Shown: positions 41,993 through 51,213, numbered from the stretch's first letter. The stretch is DNA of 64,000 nucleotides from Achromobacter pestifer (GCF_013267355.1 NZ_CP053985.1:3410001-3474000), one strand, 5' to 3'. Translations and numbers: made by a program. The notes: generated by a model from the sequence alone, not told the origin.

Positions 41993-43145
41993 AGGCTCCG
42001 GACCACTTGTAGATGTTGTTGCGCTGGACCGCGGAGGAGCCGCCGATGATGGGCAGCAGCAGGGCGTCCCGGACGTAGCGCTCCGCGTCGAAATCCTTGA
42101 CGTAGCCATAGGCGCCGAAGATGGTCTGGCATTCCAGCGCGACCGAGCGGGCGGTCTCGGTGGCAAAGAGTTTCGCCATGGATGTTTCGACCCCGCAGCG
42201 CTGGTGTTCGTTGGCCATCCAGGCGGCGTGGTAGAGCACGAGGCGCGCGGCATGCAGTTGCGTCTTCATGTCGGCCAGCTTGTGCTGAATGGACTGGTAG
42301 TGGTTGATGGTCTTGCCGAATTGCTGGCGTTCGCCCGCGTAGGCCCAGGCATCGTCGAGCGCGGCGCGGGCGATGCCGATGCCGATGGCGGCGACTTCGA
42401 GCTTTTCCACGTCCAGGCCCGAGCCCACGATCATCTGCCAGCCGTTGTTCCAGCCGGCCTCGCCGCCCATGACGTTGTCGAATGGCACTTCCACGTCGTC
42501 AAATATCACGTCCGTGGTTGCGGCTCCTTTCATACCCAGCCCTTCGATGGGCGTGATCGTCACGCCTTTGGTGTGAGGCGGGATCATGATCATGGACAGA
42601 TTCTTGTAGCGGTCGCCCTCGCCGCCTGAGCGGACCAGCGCGTAGATGTAGTCCGATATCGCCGCGCCCGAGCAGAAGCGCTTGGCGCCATTGATCCGCA
42701 CGGAGTCACCTACACGTTCGGCGCGGGTCTTGACGCTGGCCAGGTCGGCGCCGGCGTCCGGTTCCGTCCAGCCGTAGGCAAAGACGAGCGAACCGTCCAC
42801 GACCTTGGGCAACAGTTCGGCTTTCTGCGCTTCCGTGGCGCATTCGACCAGATTCATGCCCGCATAGCAGGCGCTCATGATGTAGGGGACCGATACCGCC
42901 AGGCTGCGCCTGGACAGCTCTTCGATGACGACCATGGTGGCGAGGATGTCGCGGCCCGCGCCGCCATACGATTCGGGTACGGTGAGCCCCATGACGCCGA
43001 GGCGTGCCAGTTTGTCGAAGACCTCGCGCGGGAAGTGGTTGTGCTTGTCCCAGTCGGCGGCGGCGCCGCGCGGCATTTCCTTTTCAACGAACCGCTCGAG
43101 CGTGTCGCGCAGCTGCCGGATGTGGTCGGGTTCCGTGAAGTTCAT
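41985..43145 (-). CDS. Acyl-CoA dehydrogenase
   Basis: Acyl-CoA dehydrogenase of 386 aa. It has FAYGWTEPDAGADLASVKTR near residue 122, the ERQQFGKTINHYQSIQHKLA block near 265, and PIIGGSSAVQRNNIYKW at the end. Because the end has IGGS rather than YEGT, the base is probably the Glu in LDVEKLEVAAIG, as in isovaleryl-type enzymes. It lies 10 bp after the crotonase gene and overlaps the SDR start. Confidence 0.94.
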   Translation of the reverse strand: MNFTEPDHIRQLRDTLERFVEKEMPRGAAADWDKHNHFPREVFDKLARLGVMGLTVPESYGGAGRDILATMVVIEELSRRSLAVSVPYIMSACYAGMNLVECATEAQKAELLPKVVDGSLVFAYGWTEPDAGADLASVKTRAERVGDSVRINGAKRFCSGAAISDYIYALVRSGGEGDRYKNLSMIMIPPHTKGVTITPIEGLGMKGAATTDVIFDDVEVPFDNVMGGEAGWNNGWQMIVGSGLDVEKLEVAAIGIGIARAALDDAWAYAGERQQFGKTINHYQSIQHKLADMKTQLHAARLVLYHAAWMANEHQRCGVETSMAKLFATETARSVALECQTIFGAYGYVKDFDAERYVRDALLLPIIGGSSAVQRNNIYKWSGAYA

Positions 43146-43155
43146 CAGTGGCTCT

Positions 43156-43950
43156 CTACTTTCCAGAGAAGACCGGGCTGCGCTTTTCGCGGAAGGCGTT
43201 CACAGCTTCTTGATGGTCCTGGGTGGAATTGGAGAGCGCCTCGTAGGCCAGGGAGGCGTCCATGATCGAGTGCGCCAGCTGCTTCAGGCCGATGTTTGCG
43301 GACATCTTGGTCCACCGGATGGCCTTGGTCGCGCCCGCGGCCAACTTGTCCGCGAACTGCCCGACGCGTTGCTCCAGGTCCGCCGCGGGGACCACATGAT
43401 TGATCAGGCCGATGCGTTCCGCTTCCGTCGCCATCATCAGGTCACCGGTCATCAGGTATTCCTTGGCGCGCGCATAGCCGATCAGTTGTGGCCAGATGAC
43501 GGCGCCGCCGTCGCCAGCCACGTAGCCGACACTGACGTGCGGATCGCCGATCTTCGCGGCGTCCGAGGCAAAGATCACGTCGCAGAACAGTGCGAGCGTC
43601 GCTCCCAGTCCCGTCGCGTGCCCATTCACTTTGGCGATCACGGGCTTTTCGCAATCCAGCAACGAAAACACGATCTGCTTGCCTTCGCGGGCCGTCTTCT
43701 CGAACGCGCCGGGCTGGTCGATCATTTTTTGCATCCAGGCTATGTCGCCGCCGGACGAAAAGGCCCGGCCGGCTCCCGTCAGGATCACGACGTCGCATTC
43801 CGGGTCGGCCGAAACGTCGACAAAAACCCGGGCCAGTTCCTCGTGCATGGCTTCATCGACGGCATTGAGCTTCTCGGGCCGGTTCATCGTGATTTCCAGG
43901 ACGCGCTTGCGGCGTTCGAACGTCAGGCTCTTGTACTCAGCAAAGTTCAT
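43156..43950 (-). CDS. Enoyl-CoA hydratase/isomerase (crotonase) family protein
   Basis: Crotonase-fold protein of 264 aa with AFSSGGDIAWMQKM near residue 64 and GHATGLGATLALFCDVIFAS near 105. The two hydratase glutamates are replaced (GLGATLA; IGDPHVSVG), while GYVAGDGGAVIW keeps an Asp seen in isomerase-like members. The exact reaction is open. It is the first gene of the long minus-strand run down to 31891, with the FadR-like palindrome 117-147 bp upstream. Confidence 0.9.
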   Translation of the reverse strand: MNFAEYKSLTFERRKRVLEITMNRPEKLNAVDEAMHEELARVFVDVSADPECDVVILTGAGRAFSSGGDIAWMQKMIDQPGAFEKTAREGKQIVFSLLDCEKPVIAKVNGHATGLGATLALFCDVIFASDAAKIGDPHVSVGYVAGDGGAVIWPQLIGYARAKEYLMTGDLMMATEAERIGLINHVVPAADLEQRVGQFADKLAAGATKAIRWTKMSANIGLKQLAHSIMDASLAYEALSNSTQDHQEAVNAFREKRSPVFSGK

Positions 43951-44066
43951 CTAGACCTCGTGTGGAGAGCAGGAGACGCCAGGAGTCTCTTGCGTGGAGT
44001 TCGCCTGGAAGAGCCGGCGCGCGTGCCGCGTCATGGCAAGTCGTCAGGCGTTGCCGCATTCTGGCA

Positions 44067-44097
44067 AAAAATGAACAATGAGTCATCATTCATTTTT
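44067..44097. promoter_or_regulatory. FadR-like palindrome at the head of region 3
   Basis: On the minus strand the core reads TGAATGA-N4-TCATTGT, close to the Bacillus FadR box TGAATGA-N4-TCATTCA. It is nested in AAAAATGAA/TTCATTTTT arms. The AT-rich block interrupts GC-rich DNA 117 bp from the crotonase start and is the likely site of the TetR regulator at 35779-36462. Confidence 0.65.
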
Positions 44098-44201
44098 GTT
44101 TTTTTGATGGGTGTTTTCCCTAGGGGAAGAGCTGGCGCCGGGCAGGCTCATTACTGCCGGTGCTGTACGTCCGGGCCTGGCGCGGTTCGCCCCTGATTCG
44201 C

Positions 44202-45788
44202 TTATTCGGTGATTTCCGCGGCCGACCAGGCCGCAACCCGGTTCCGCCCGGAATTCTTCGCCCGGTACAAAGCCTGATCGGCCTTGCCCAAGACCTTCTC
44301 GATGTCGGGATCATCGGACGGCCATAGCGCAATGCCGATGGAAACCGTGACATGCCCCACTGCCTGCGGCATGACGTGGCTTGCCGTTGCCGTCCGGATG
44401 CGTTCGGCGGCTATCTCCGCTGTGTCGCGCGAGGCGTGGGGCATCAGGATCAGAAACTCCTCGCCGCCGACGCGGCACGGCGCGTCTTCCGCCCGGATGC
44501 AGGCTCTGAGGATGTTGGCCAGCGCGATCAATACCTGATCGCCGGCCGCATGCCCGAAGGTGTCGTTCACGCGCTTGAAGTGATCCAGGTCCAGCGCCAG
44601 CGCAGCGAACGGCTGTTGCGTCTGCCGCAGCGTGGCCACCTGTAGCGCCAGGCCCCTGCGGTTGATGAGACCGGTCATCGGGTCGGTGATGGTGTCGGTG
44701 TTCAGCTTGTCTATGCGCCGGGTCTGGGAGCTCTGGCTCATCGTTACGGCGTTCCTGAGCCGGGCGGCTTCGTAGTACCAGCCCTTGATCTGGTCGAGCT
44801 CGCCGATCGAAGCGCCAGGCTGATCGCGTTCGATGACCTGCGCCAGTTCCTCGAGCGGCCTGGAGATCCAGCGGCCCAACAGGTAGATCACCAGGAACAT
44901 GATCAGTCCCACCGGCAGCGCGTAGAGCACGATCCTGCCGGTCAGGCTCTGCAGCGGATAGAGCGTTTCGTCCAGGGGACGCTGCGCCACCACGCCCCAG
45001 CCGCCGTGCTTGAGCGCGGCGTACCCAGCCAGCAGGTGAGTGCCCTTGGTGTTGACCACGGGCATCGCGCCGGTCTCGCCCCGCAGCACCGCCTCGACCA
45101 CCGCGTTGTTCCGTTCGCTGGTGCCGATGCGCTCCTTGTCCTTGTGATAGATGATGTTGCCGTCGCCGTCGACCACATACAGATAGGAGCCGTCGCGGTA
45201 GAAGTGATCTCCCACCAGCTTGTCGAACTCGTTACCTTGCCTGAGATGGATGGCCGTGACGATCGTGCCGCCATGCGCGCCCCGGGCGTCGTTGAACGGT
45301 TCGGAAAACGCCAGTATCAGCTGGCCCTCCATGCCGACGTATGGTGTCGATATCTGGCCCTTCAGCCGTTGCGCGCCTGTCGCCAATGGCTGGCGCACCA
45401 GCGTCCTGCCGTCGAAGCCCGCGTCGGCCGGGGCGGTGGCCAGGATGGTGCCGTTCTTGTCGGCGATGGCGGCGGTCATGATGCCGTCGGTCTGATGGAC
45501 CAGGCGCGCGAGTTCGTCTTCCATGGCCGGCTTGGAGCCCAGCAGGCGGGGCGCCCGTTCGGCGGCAAGGATCAGCTGGCGCTGTATGGACTCGATGTAC
45601 AGGTCGGTGACCTCGGCCTGCTTGATCGCGTACGCCCTGTTGGCTTCCAGGGTATTGGCGATAAGCTGTTCGCGCTGGACCAGGTAGGCCGCGTATAGCG
45701 TATTGACGAAAGCAATGATTCCGCTCGCCAGCGCCAGCACGGTGACGAGCCGGCGCAACTTCAGTCTGGGCATCGCTGCGTTGGTCAA
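44202..45788 (-). CDS. Membrane-bound diguanylate cyclase with extracellular sensor domain
   Basis: Protein of 528 aa. It has an N-terminal membrane segment (VTVLALASGIIAFVNTLYAA), a periplasmic Cache-like sensor domain to about residue 285, and a second membrane segment (IVLYALPVGLIMFLVIYLLG). The C-terminal GGDEF domain has the active site RVGGEEFLI and an intact inhibitory RxxD (RAEDAPC) just before it. It should make cyclic di-GMP in response to an outside ligand. The start is TTG 45788, since AAGGAG lies 7 nt upstream; ATG 45773 is the alternative. It appears to be a single-gene unit. Confidence 0.92.
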   Translation of the reverse strand: MTNAAMPRLKLRRLVTVLALASGIIAFVNTLYAAYLVQREQLIANTLEANRAYAIKQAEVTDLYIESIQRQLILAAERAPRLLGSKPAMEDELARLVHQTDGIMTAAIADKNGTILATAPADAGFDGRTLVRQPLATGAQRLKGQISTPYVGMEGQLILAFSEPFNDARGAHGGTIVTAIHLRQGNEFDKLVGDHFYRDGSYLYVVDGDGNIIYHKDKERIGTSERNNAVVEAVLRGETGAMPVVNTKGTHLLAGYAALKHGGWGVVAQRPLDETLYPLQSLTGRIVLYALPVGLIMFLVIYLLGRWISRPLEELAQVIERDQPGASIGELDQIKGWYYEAARLRNAVTMSQSSQTRRIDKLNTDTITDPMTGLINRRGLALQVATLRQTQQPFAALALDLDHFKRVNDTFGHAAGDQVLIALANILRACIRAEDAPCRVGGEEFLILMPHASRDTAEIAAERIRTATASHVMPQAVGHVTVSIGIALWPSDDPDIEKVLGKADQALYRAKNSGRNRVAAWSAAEITE

Positions 45789-46132
45789 TGCGAGGCTCCT
45801 TCAATACTCGCTCGGTCCATTGAATCGACGCCTTCCGCAACGCTGGGGACTCAGGACTAAGAAAGGCGGCTCTGGCGCACAGAGCGATCAGTGTTGCGGC
45901 AAGCCCCTGCCAAGTCAAGCGTATCTGGGACTGCCTCGTCGCCTGGGCCGCCATCCGTTGTCCGCTGCGCATCCACGGGTGTTCGTTCCGTGGGCACAGG
46001 CAGGGAGCAGGGCGGGATCTTGCCCTGGGCAGCCGCATGCTGGCGCGGTTCTTGCTTATGCACGGGGATGCGGCGCGATCCAGCCCGAGGGGCGGGGCGC
46101 AGGCGTAGATACCAAACCACCTGGAGGAAAAA
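45789..46132. promoter_or_regulatory. Divergent gap with sigma-54 promoter
   Basis: A 344-bp gap between the diguanylate cyclase and the acyl-CoA dehydrogenase genes. The only clear signal is the sigma-54 promoter at 46041-46056. A GGGTGTTCG element about 65 bp upstream of it is a possible activator site. No gene or RNA is recognised. Confidence 0.7.
46041..46056 (+). promoter_or_regulatory. Sigma-54 promoter P1
   Basis: TGGCGCG-N4-TTGCT, with exact GG-N10-GC spacing. It lies 77 bp before the start of the acyl-CoA dehydrogenase gene and on the same strand. Confidence 0.82.
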
Positions 46133-47275
46133 GTGAACTTTACCCAGACCGAAGAGCAGGTCATGTTGCGTTCCGCGGTTGAACGGCTCGTACAGTCCTT
46201 GTGCACGCCCGAAAAGGTGCGGCAATGGGACCGCGACGGCACATATCCGGAGGAAGTCTACGCAGCCATGGTGGACGCGGGCTTTGTCTCCATGGTGGTC
46301 CCGGCCGAGTACGGCGGGATGGGCAGCCCGATGTCTGATTGCATCATTCTCTACGAAGAGGTCGCCAAGCCCAGCGTGGACTTTGCCACGCGCATTGCGC
46401 TGCAGGCCTGGGGTTGCTCGATCCTGGCGGATGTGGCGCCAGATGAGTTGAAGCGCGAAATCCTGCCGCGCGTGGCGCAGGGCGAGGCCAAGCTGTCGTT
46501 CAGCCTCACTGAGCCGAGCTCCGGGTCGGATGCGGCGTCGTTGACCACGAGCGCGCGGCGCGACGGCGACGATTGGCTGATCAACGGCCAGAAGGTGTTC
46601 TCCAGCGGCGCGGACGCGCCCGACAACCACATCGTGCTGGCCGTCAGGACCGCGAAGAGCGACAAGCGGCACGATGGCATTTCCCTGTTCCTGGTGCCCA
46701 ACGATCTCAAGGGCATCACCATCCGGCGTCTGGACGTCATCGGCCGCCGCGTGCTGGGCCTGTCGGAAATCTACTTCGACGACGTGCGCGTGCCATCCCG
46801 CTATCTGTTGGGAGAGGAAGGCAAGGGCTGGGGGTATATCGGACGCCATCTGGAACGCGAGCGCATCACGCTCGCGGCGAACTACCTGGGCTGCGCCAGC
46901 AGCGCCTTGAACGACGCCACGATCTACGCCCAGGAAAGAAAGCAGTTCGGGCGTCCCATCGGCCAGTTCCAGGCCATCGCGCACATGCTGGCCGACATGG
47001 CGACCGAGGTGGAGTGCGGCCGCTGGCTGACCGCGATGGCCGCCTGGCGCTATGACAATGGCTTGTCGTGCCGCAAGGAAGCCAGCATGGCCAAGCTCTA
47101 CGTTTCCGAGATGCTTCAGCGGGTCACCGCCTCGGGCATGCAGATTCTGGGCGGACACGCCTACACCACGGATCATGCGATGCAACGGCATTGGCGCGAC
47201 GCCCGCAACGCGACCGTCGGCGGCGGCACCTCGCAGATTCAGCGCGAACTGATCGCGCGGGAATTGGGACTGTAA
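46133..47275 (+). CDS. Acyl-CoA dehydrogenase
   Basis: Acyl-CoA dehydrogenase of 380 aa. Motifs are FSLTEPSSGSDAASLTTSAR near residue 122, QERKQFGRPIGQFQAIAHML near 265, and VGGGTSQIQRELIARELGL at the end. The Glu in RHLERERITLAA is the likely base. The start is GTG 46133 with GGAGG 5 nt upstream. Preceded by sigma-54 promoter P1, it is a single-gene unit of the sigma-54 set and a hairpin follows it. Confidence 0.94.
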   Translation: MNFTQTEEQVMLRSAVERLVQSLCTPEKVRQWDRDGTYPEEVYAAMVDAGFVSMVVPAEYGGMGSPMSDCIILYEEVAKPSVDFATRIALQAWGCSILADVAPDELKREILPRVAQGEAKLSFSLTEPSSGSDAASLTTSARRDGDDWLINGQKVFSSGADAPDNHIVLAVRTAKSDKRHDGISLFLVPNDLKGITIRRLDVIGRRVLGLSEIYFDDVRVPSRYLLGEEGKGWGYIGRHLERERITLAANYLGCASSALNDATIYAQERKQFGRPIGQFQAIAHMLADMATEVECGRWLTAMAAWRYDNGLSCRKEASMAKLYVSEMLQRVTASGMQILGGHAYTTDHAMQRHWRDARNATVGGGTSQIQRELIARELGL

Positions 47276-47288
47276 GCGCTTGACGGCA

Positions 47289-47312
47289 GGGCGGCCCGGT
47301 AGCGGGCCGCCC
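47289..47312. terminator. Bidirectional hairpin terminator
   Basis: Perfect 10-bp stem GGGCGGCCCG/CGGGCCGCCC with a 4-nt loop, between the convergent stops of the dehydrogenase and a Bug gene. Only two T residues follow on the plus strand. Confidence 0.7.
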
Positions 47313-47334
47313 TTGGGGGCGATGAGCCGGCCGC

Positions 47335-48315
47335 CTAGTCGGCGGTGATGCCCACCTTCTTGATGATGGCGCCCCAACGTTCCGTTTCATCGCGGATCAC
47401 CCGGGTCGTTTCTTCCGGCGAGCTGCCCACGGCCTCCATGCCGCGCACGCGCATGGCTTCGCGGAACTTCTCGCTCTTGCCTATATCCATCAACGCCTTG
47501 CTCAGGCGGTCGGTCACCTCCGGCGGCACGTTGGCTGGAGCGAGGATGGCATACCAGCCGAACACGTTGAAGTCCTTCACGCCGGATTCCTCGACCGTGG
47601 GCACGTCGGGCATCAAGGCGCTGCGCGCGCTGTCGGCCACGGCGATGGGGCGGACCTTGCCGGACTGGATAAGCGGCAGCGCGCCTCCCACCGTGGCGAA
47701 TGTCGCGTCGATCCGGCCGCCCAGCAGTTCGGTAAACGCCAGGGACTCGCCCTTGTACGGGATGTGCATGATGGGCATGCCGGTGCGGTCCTTCAGCATT
47801 TCCATCGTCAGATGCGCGGTCGAGGCATTCCCCGCGGATCCATAGTTGAGCGCACTGGGATTCTTCTTCGCCCGGTCGACGAGGTCGGCGACGGTCTTGA
47901 TCGGCTGAGCGGGGTTCGTCACCAGCACCAGCGAGAACTTTGCGATCAAGGATATCGGCGTGAAGTCCTTGAGCGTGTTGTAGGGCAGGTTCGGATACAG
48001 CGTGGTGTTGACGCTGGCCAGGCCTTGGCTGGCCAGCGCCAGGGTGTAGCCGTCGGGGCGTGACTTGGCGACGAAGTCCGTGCCGATGATGCCGCCCGCG
48101 CCGGTGCGGTTTTCGACGATGACGGATTGGCCCAGGCGTTCCGACAGATCCTGGGCCAGCGTGCGGGCCAGGATGTCGGAAAGACCGCCGGCGGCGTAGG
48201 GGGTGATCAGGCGTATGGGCTTGTCCGGATAGCTGCCGGCCGCCGCTTGTCCTTGCAGAGTCAGGCTGGCCAGCAGGACCGCCGCGGCCAGTAGCGGTTT
48301 TCTAAAAATGGGCAT
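47335..48315 (-). CDS. Bug/TctC-type periplasmic binding protein
   Basis: Tripartite tricarboxylate receptor of 326 aa. It has a signal peptide (PLLAAAVLLASLTLQGQAAA), the family start YPDKPIRLITPYAAGGLSDI, and GSAGNASTAHLTMEMLKDRT in the middle. ATG 48315 has GGAG 6 nt upstream; a TTG at 48327 is rejected. Promoter P2 lies 113 bp upstream, so sigma-54 should drive it. No TctA or TctB genes occur nearby, so it must work with a transporter elsewhere or as a sensor component. Confidence 0.94.
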   Translation of the reverse strand: MPIFRKPLLAAAVLLASLTLQGQAAAGSYPDKPIRLITPYAAGGLSDILARTLAQDLSERLGQSVIVENRTGAGGIIGTDFVAKSRPDGYTLALASQGLASVNTTLYPNLPYNTLKDFTPISLIAKFSLVLVTNPAQPIKTVADLVDRAKKNPSALNYGSAGNASTAHLTMEMLKDRTGMPIMHIPYKGESLAFTELLGGRIDATFATVGGALPLIQSGKVRPIAVADSARSALMPDVPTVEESGVKDFNVFGWYAILAPANVPPEVTDRLSKALMDIGKSEKFREAMRVRGMEAVGSSPEETTRVIRDETERWGAIIKKVGITAD

Positions 48316-48427
48316 TCTTATCTCCAATTCCGCTTTTCACCAGCGGAAAACACATATGTAGTTATTGTTCAACCTGCCTCTGCGGGCGGGCTGGCAACAT
48401 GAACGCGAGGCGCGTCGGGGATAACCT

Positions 48428-48443
48428 CGCAACATCCGTGCCA
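48428..48443 (-). promoter_or_regulatory. Sigma-54 promoter P2
   Basis: On the minus strand TGGCACG-N4-TTGCG, with exact GG-N10-GC spacing. It sits in the 232-bp gap upstream of the Bug gene at 47335-48315. Confidence 0.82.
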
Positions 48444-48547
48444 GGGGCTGGCGCCGCCTGCCTGCCCGGCTGGGGAGCTGTCCGCATGCGCGCTGGTGTT
48501 CATGGTCCGATCAGCAGTGTATGGGCCGCGCACAGCAGATGCTCCGT

Positions 48548-49507
48548 CTACTTCCTGCCGAGCCCGTGTTCCTTGACGACTTGCAGCGACAGCGCAAGCT
48601 GCTCCTTCACATAGGCGGAGAATTCGTCGGGGCCGGACGTCGAGATCGAAATGTGGTGAACGGCGAGCGCGCGCGCCACGTCCGGCTGGGCAAGGACGGC
48701 ATTGATCTCCGCGCTCAGCTTCCTGCGCAGTTCCGGCTGCATTCCGGATGGGCCGAAGAATCCGCCCCACGGCACCAGCGGCATGTTGGTGTAGCCGGAA
48801 TCGGTCATCGTGGGCACGTCGGGAAACTGCTCCAGGCGTGTCCGGGTGGTGGTCATGAGCGCGCGCACCTTCCCTTCCTTGATGAAGCCCATGGTCGTGG
48901 TGGGCGTCGCGAACATGACGTCGATCCTGCCGCCCACCAGATCCACCACGGCAGGCGGTTCGCTGTTGTAAGGGATGTGATGCAGCTCCAGGCCGGCCAT
49001 GCCCATCAGCTGCGCCATCGCCACGATGGAGGACGAACTGCCGGACGCATAGGTCAGCTTCTTGGGGTTGGCCCGAGCGTATTCCACGAACGCGCGGGCG
49101 GTCGTGAATGGCAGGCCGGTGTTCACGACCAGCAGGAAGGGGAACTCGCCGACCCGGCCGATGGGAGACAGCTCGGTCAGCGGGTCGTAGATCGGTTTGG
49201 CATTGAAGGTGTTGATGCCGGTGATGGCCGTGTTGGTCGAGAACAGCAGCACGTCGCCCGAGGGATCCGCCTTCATGACCTCCTTGACCGCGATGTATCC
49301 TTCGGCGCCGGGCTTGTTGTCTATCACCACCGCGCGGGACAAGGAGCGGCTCAGGTTTTCTCCGATGATGCGCGCCGCGGTGTCGGTGGCCGAGCCCGAT
49401 TGGAAGGGAACCACGATTCTCAAGGGCCTGTCGGCCGCCTGGGCGCGGCCGGCCAGGAGGGGGGCGGCCAGCATGGCGCCCAGAATGTGTCTTCTGCGAG
49501 GGTTCAC
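48548..49507 (-). CDS. Bug/TctC-type periplasmic binding protein
   Basis: Bug-type receptor of 319 aa with a short, possibly Tat-type signal (NPRRRHILGAMLAAPLLAG, cleaved after AQA). The mature start is RPLRIVVPFQSGSATDTAAR; the usual YPxKP opening is absent. The start is GTG 49507 in a GTGA overlap with the MaoC stop, with GGAG 6 nt upstream. The frame is open further upstream but not coding. It is the last gene of the sigma-54 operon from 52436. Confidence 0.91.
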   Translation of the reverse strand: MNPRRRHILGAMLAAPLLAGRAQAADRPLRIVVPFQSGSATDTAARIIGENLSRSLSRAVVIDNKPGAEGYIAVKEVMKADPSGDVLLFSTNTAITGINTFNAKPIYDPLTELSPIGRVGEFPFLLVVNTGLPFTTARAFVEYARANPKKLTYASGSSSSIVAMAQLMGMAGLELHHIPYNSEPPAVVDLVGGRIDVMFATPTTTMGFIKEGKVRALMTTTRTRLEQFPDVPTMTDSGYTNMPLVPWGGFFGPSGMQPELRRKLSAEINAVLAQPDVARALAVHHISISTSGPDEFSAYVKEQLALSLQVVKEHGLGRK

Positions 49508-49971
49508 GATGTTCTCCGGCGGTACAGCAGGGTGGCCGTCATTTCCTGGGCTACCGTGCCGTCGTGCTTGACGCACTGCCGCTGGAACGTGACGACGCCG
49601 CGATCGGGCTTGCTGCTGGCCTTCTTGTCGACGACCCGTGAATGCAGCCTGATGGTGTCGCCATGCTTGACGGGGTCCATCAGTTTCCAGCCATCGATCT
49701 GCAGCAGGGCCAGCAAAGTGCCGTCGTTCAGGCCGCTGGCGTACTGCAGGCCGCCCATGATGGCGTACACCAGCGGTCCGTGCGCGATGGGTTCGCCGAA
49801 TGGCGTGGTCTTGCAGTATTCGAAATTGGTATGGACTTCGTTGAAGTCGCCCGACAGGCAAGCGAAATTGACGATGTCCGTCTGCGTGATGGTGCGGGCC
49901 GGGCTGACGAATTCCTGGCCGATCTCGAAGTCATCGAAGTACCGGCCGCGTGCGGAGGGAGTCGTGGTCAT
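49504..49971 (-). CDS. MaoC-like hydratase
   Basis: Single hotdog MaoC-type protein of 155 aa. It has FDDFEIGQEFVSPARTITQT at the start and the hydratase-2 motif NFACLSGDFNEVHTNFEYCK followed by PIAHGPLVYAIMGG. Such proteins hydrate 2-enoyl-CoA. ATG 49971 has AAGGA about 10 nt upstream. It is coupled to the Bug gene by GTGA and lies 52 bp after the thiolase-fold gene. Confidence 0.92.
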   Translation of the reverse strand: MTTTPSARGRYFDDFEIGQEFVSPARTITQTDIVNFACLSGDFNEVHTNFEYCKTTPFGEPIAHGPLVYAIMGGLQYASGLNDGTLLALLQIDGWKLMDPVKHGDTIRLHSRVVDKKASSKPDRGVVTFQRQCVKHDGTVAQEMTATLLYRRRTS

Positions 49972-50023
49972 GATTGCGTTGTCCTTGTAATGGTTGCCGG
50001 ATGCGGGCGCAGCCGCGTTGAAT

Positions 50024-51208
50024 TCAGCCTTTCTCGTTGGCCAGGATGGCGGTGCCGTGCGAGGACAGGATGCCGCCCTCGTTGTGCACGAGCGCGACCT
50101 CCGCGCCTTCGACCTGGCGGTCGCCCAGGCCGCCGCGCAATTGGCGCACCGCTTCGACGATGCCGAACAGGCCGCCTGCGGCGCCGGCGTGCGCATGCGA
50201 GAGCATGCCGCCGTGGGTATTGATGGGCAGCTTGCCGCCGATGCGCGCATGTCCCTGCTCGAAGAACGCGCCGCCTTCTCCTGGCTGGCAGAAGCCGAGT
50301 TCCTCGGCCTCCAGGATGGGGACGATGGAGAAGCAGTCGTAGAGCTCGGCCACGTCGATATCGCCGGGCGCGAGTCCCGCCATCTCGTAGGCGATACGCC
50401 CGGATTCGGCCGCGCCGAACTCGGTCAGGCTGGGGGCGCACATCAGATGCTCATGCGTGTGGTATTCGCCTATGCCCTGCAGGTAGGCGGGCTTGCATTT
50501 AAGATCACGCGCGCGCTCGGCGGACGTCACGATGAAGGCGCCGCCGGCATCCGATATCAGGCAGCAATCCAGCATGCCCAGCGGATCGGCGATGGGCTTG
50601 GCCGAGATCACCTGGTCCAACGTCAACGGGGCTTTCATGTGCGCGTTGGGATGCAGCAGGGCGTGCGTGCGCGTGTTCACCGCGACGTGCGCGAGCTGTT
50701 CCCGCGTGGTGCCGTACTTGTGCATGTGGCGCAACGCGATCATGGCGTAGAAGCCGGGTATGGAGGTGCCGTAGGGCTGTTCGAAATAGGGGTGCCCCAC
50801 CGCGGTGAGCGCTGCCACGGCTGCGTCCCGGCTTTGGCCAGTGGCCCGGTTTTCGCCCGCGCAGACCAGGATGGTTTCCGCCTGGCCGCTGACGATGGCC
50901 TGCGCCGCATGCTTGAGCATGACGACCGGGCTGGCGCCGCCCACGATCATCGATGCGTTGAGCCTGGGCTTGATGCCGAGGTACTCGCAGATGACCGATC
51001 CCAGCATGAAGTACGGTTCCGTGAAGGAATAGGCCGTCAGCAGGCCGTCGATGTCGGAAACCTGCAATCCGGCGTCGTCCAGCGCGCGCTTGGCGGCCTG
51101 GGCGTTGAGGCCCAGGCCTGTCATGTGGGGAACCTTGCCGATGTCCGATTCGCCCACGCCGACGATGGCGACTTTGTTCTTTAGCGATGCGCGTTCTTTC
51201 ATAACCAT
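50024..51208 (-). CDS. Thiolase-fold protein (SCP2/Ltp type), catalytic cysteines absent
   Basis: Thiolase-superfamily protein of 394 aa. As in the copy at 15833-16984, the nucleophile position reads MIVGGASPVVML instead of CxSG, and the C-terminal CxGG is replaced by VHNEGGILSS. Paired with DUF35 directly upstream, it is more likely an Ltp2-like aldolase than a thiolase (inference). ATG 51208 is chosen; ATG 51202 is possible. It lies 5 bp after DUF35 in the P3 operon. Confidence 0.9.
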   Translation of the reverse strand: MVMKERASLKNKVAIVGVGESDIGKVPHMTGLGLNAQAAKRALDDAGLQVSDIDGLLTAYSFTEPYFMLGSVICEYLGIKPRLNASMIVGGASPVVMLKHAAQAIVSGQAETILVCAGENRATGQSRDAAVAALTAVGHPYFEQPYGTSIPGFYAMIALRHMHKYGTTREQLAHVAVNTRTHALLHPNAHMKAPLTLDQVISAKPIADPLGMLDCCLISDAGGAFIVTSAERARDLKCKPAYLQGIGEYHTHEHLMCAPSLTEFGAAESGRIAYEMAGLAPGDIDVAELYDCFSIVPILEAEELGFCQPGEGGAFFEQGHARIGGKLPINTHGGMLSHAHAGAAGGLFGIVEAVRQLRGGLGDRQVEGAEVALVHNEGGILSSHGTAILANEKG

Positions 51209-51213
51209 CCCAG

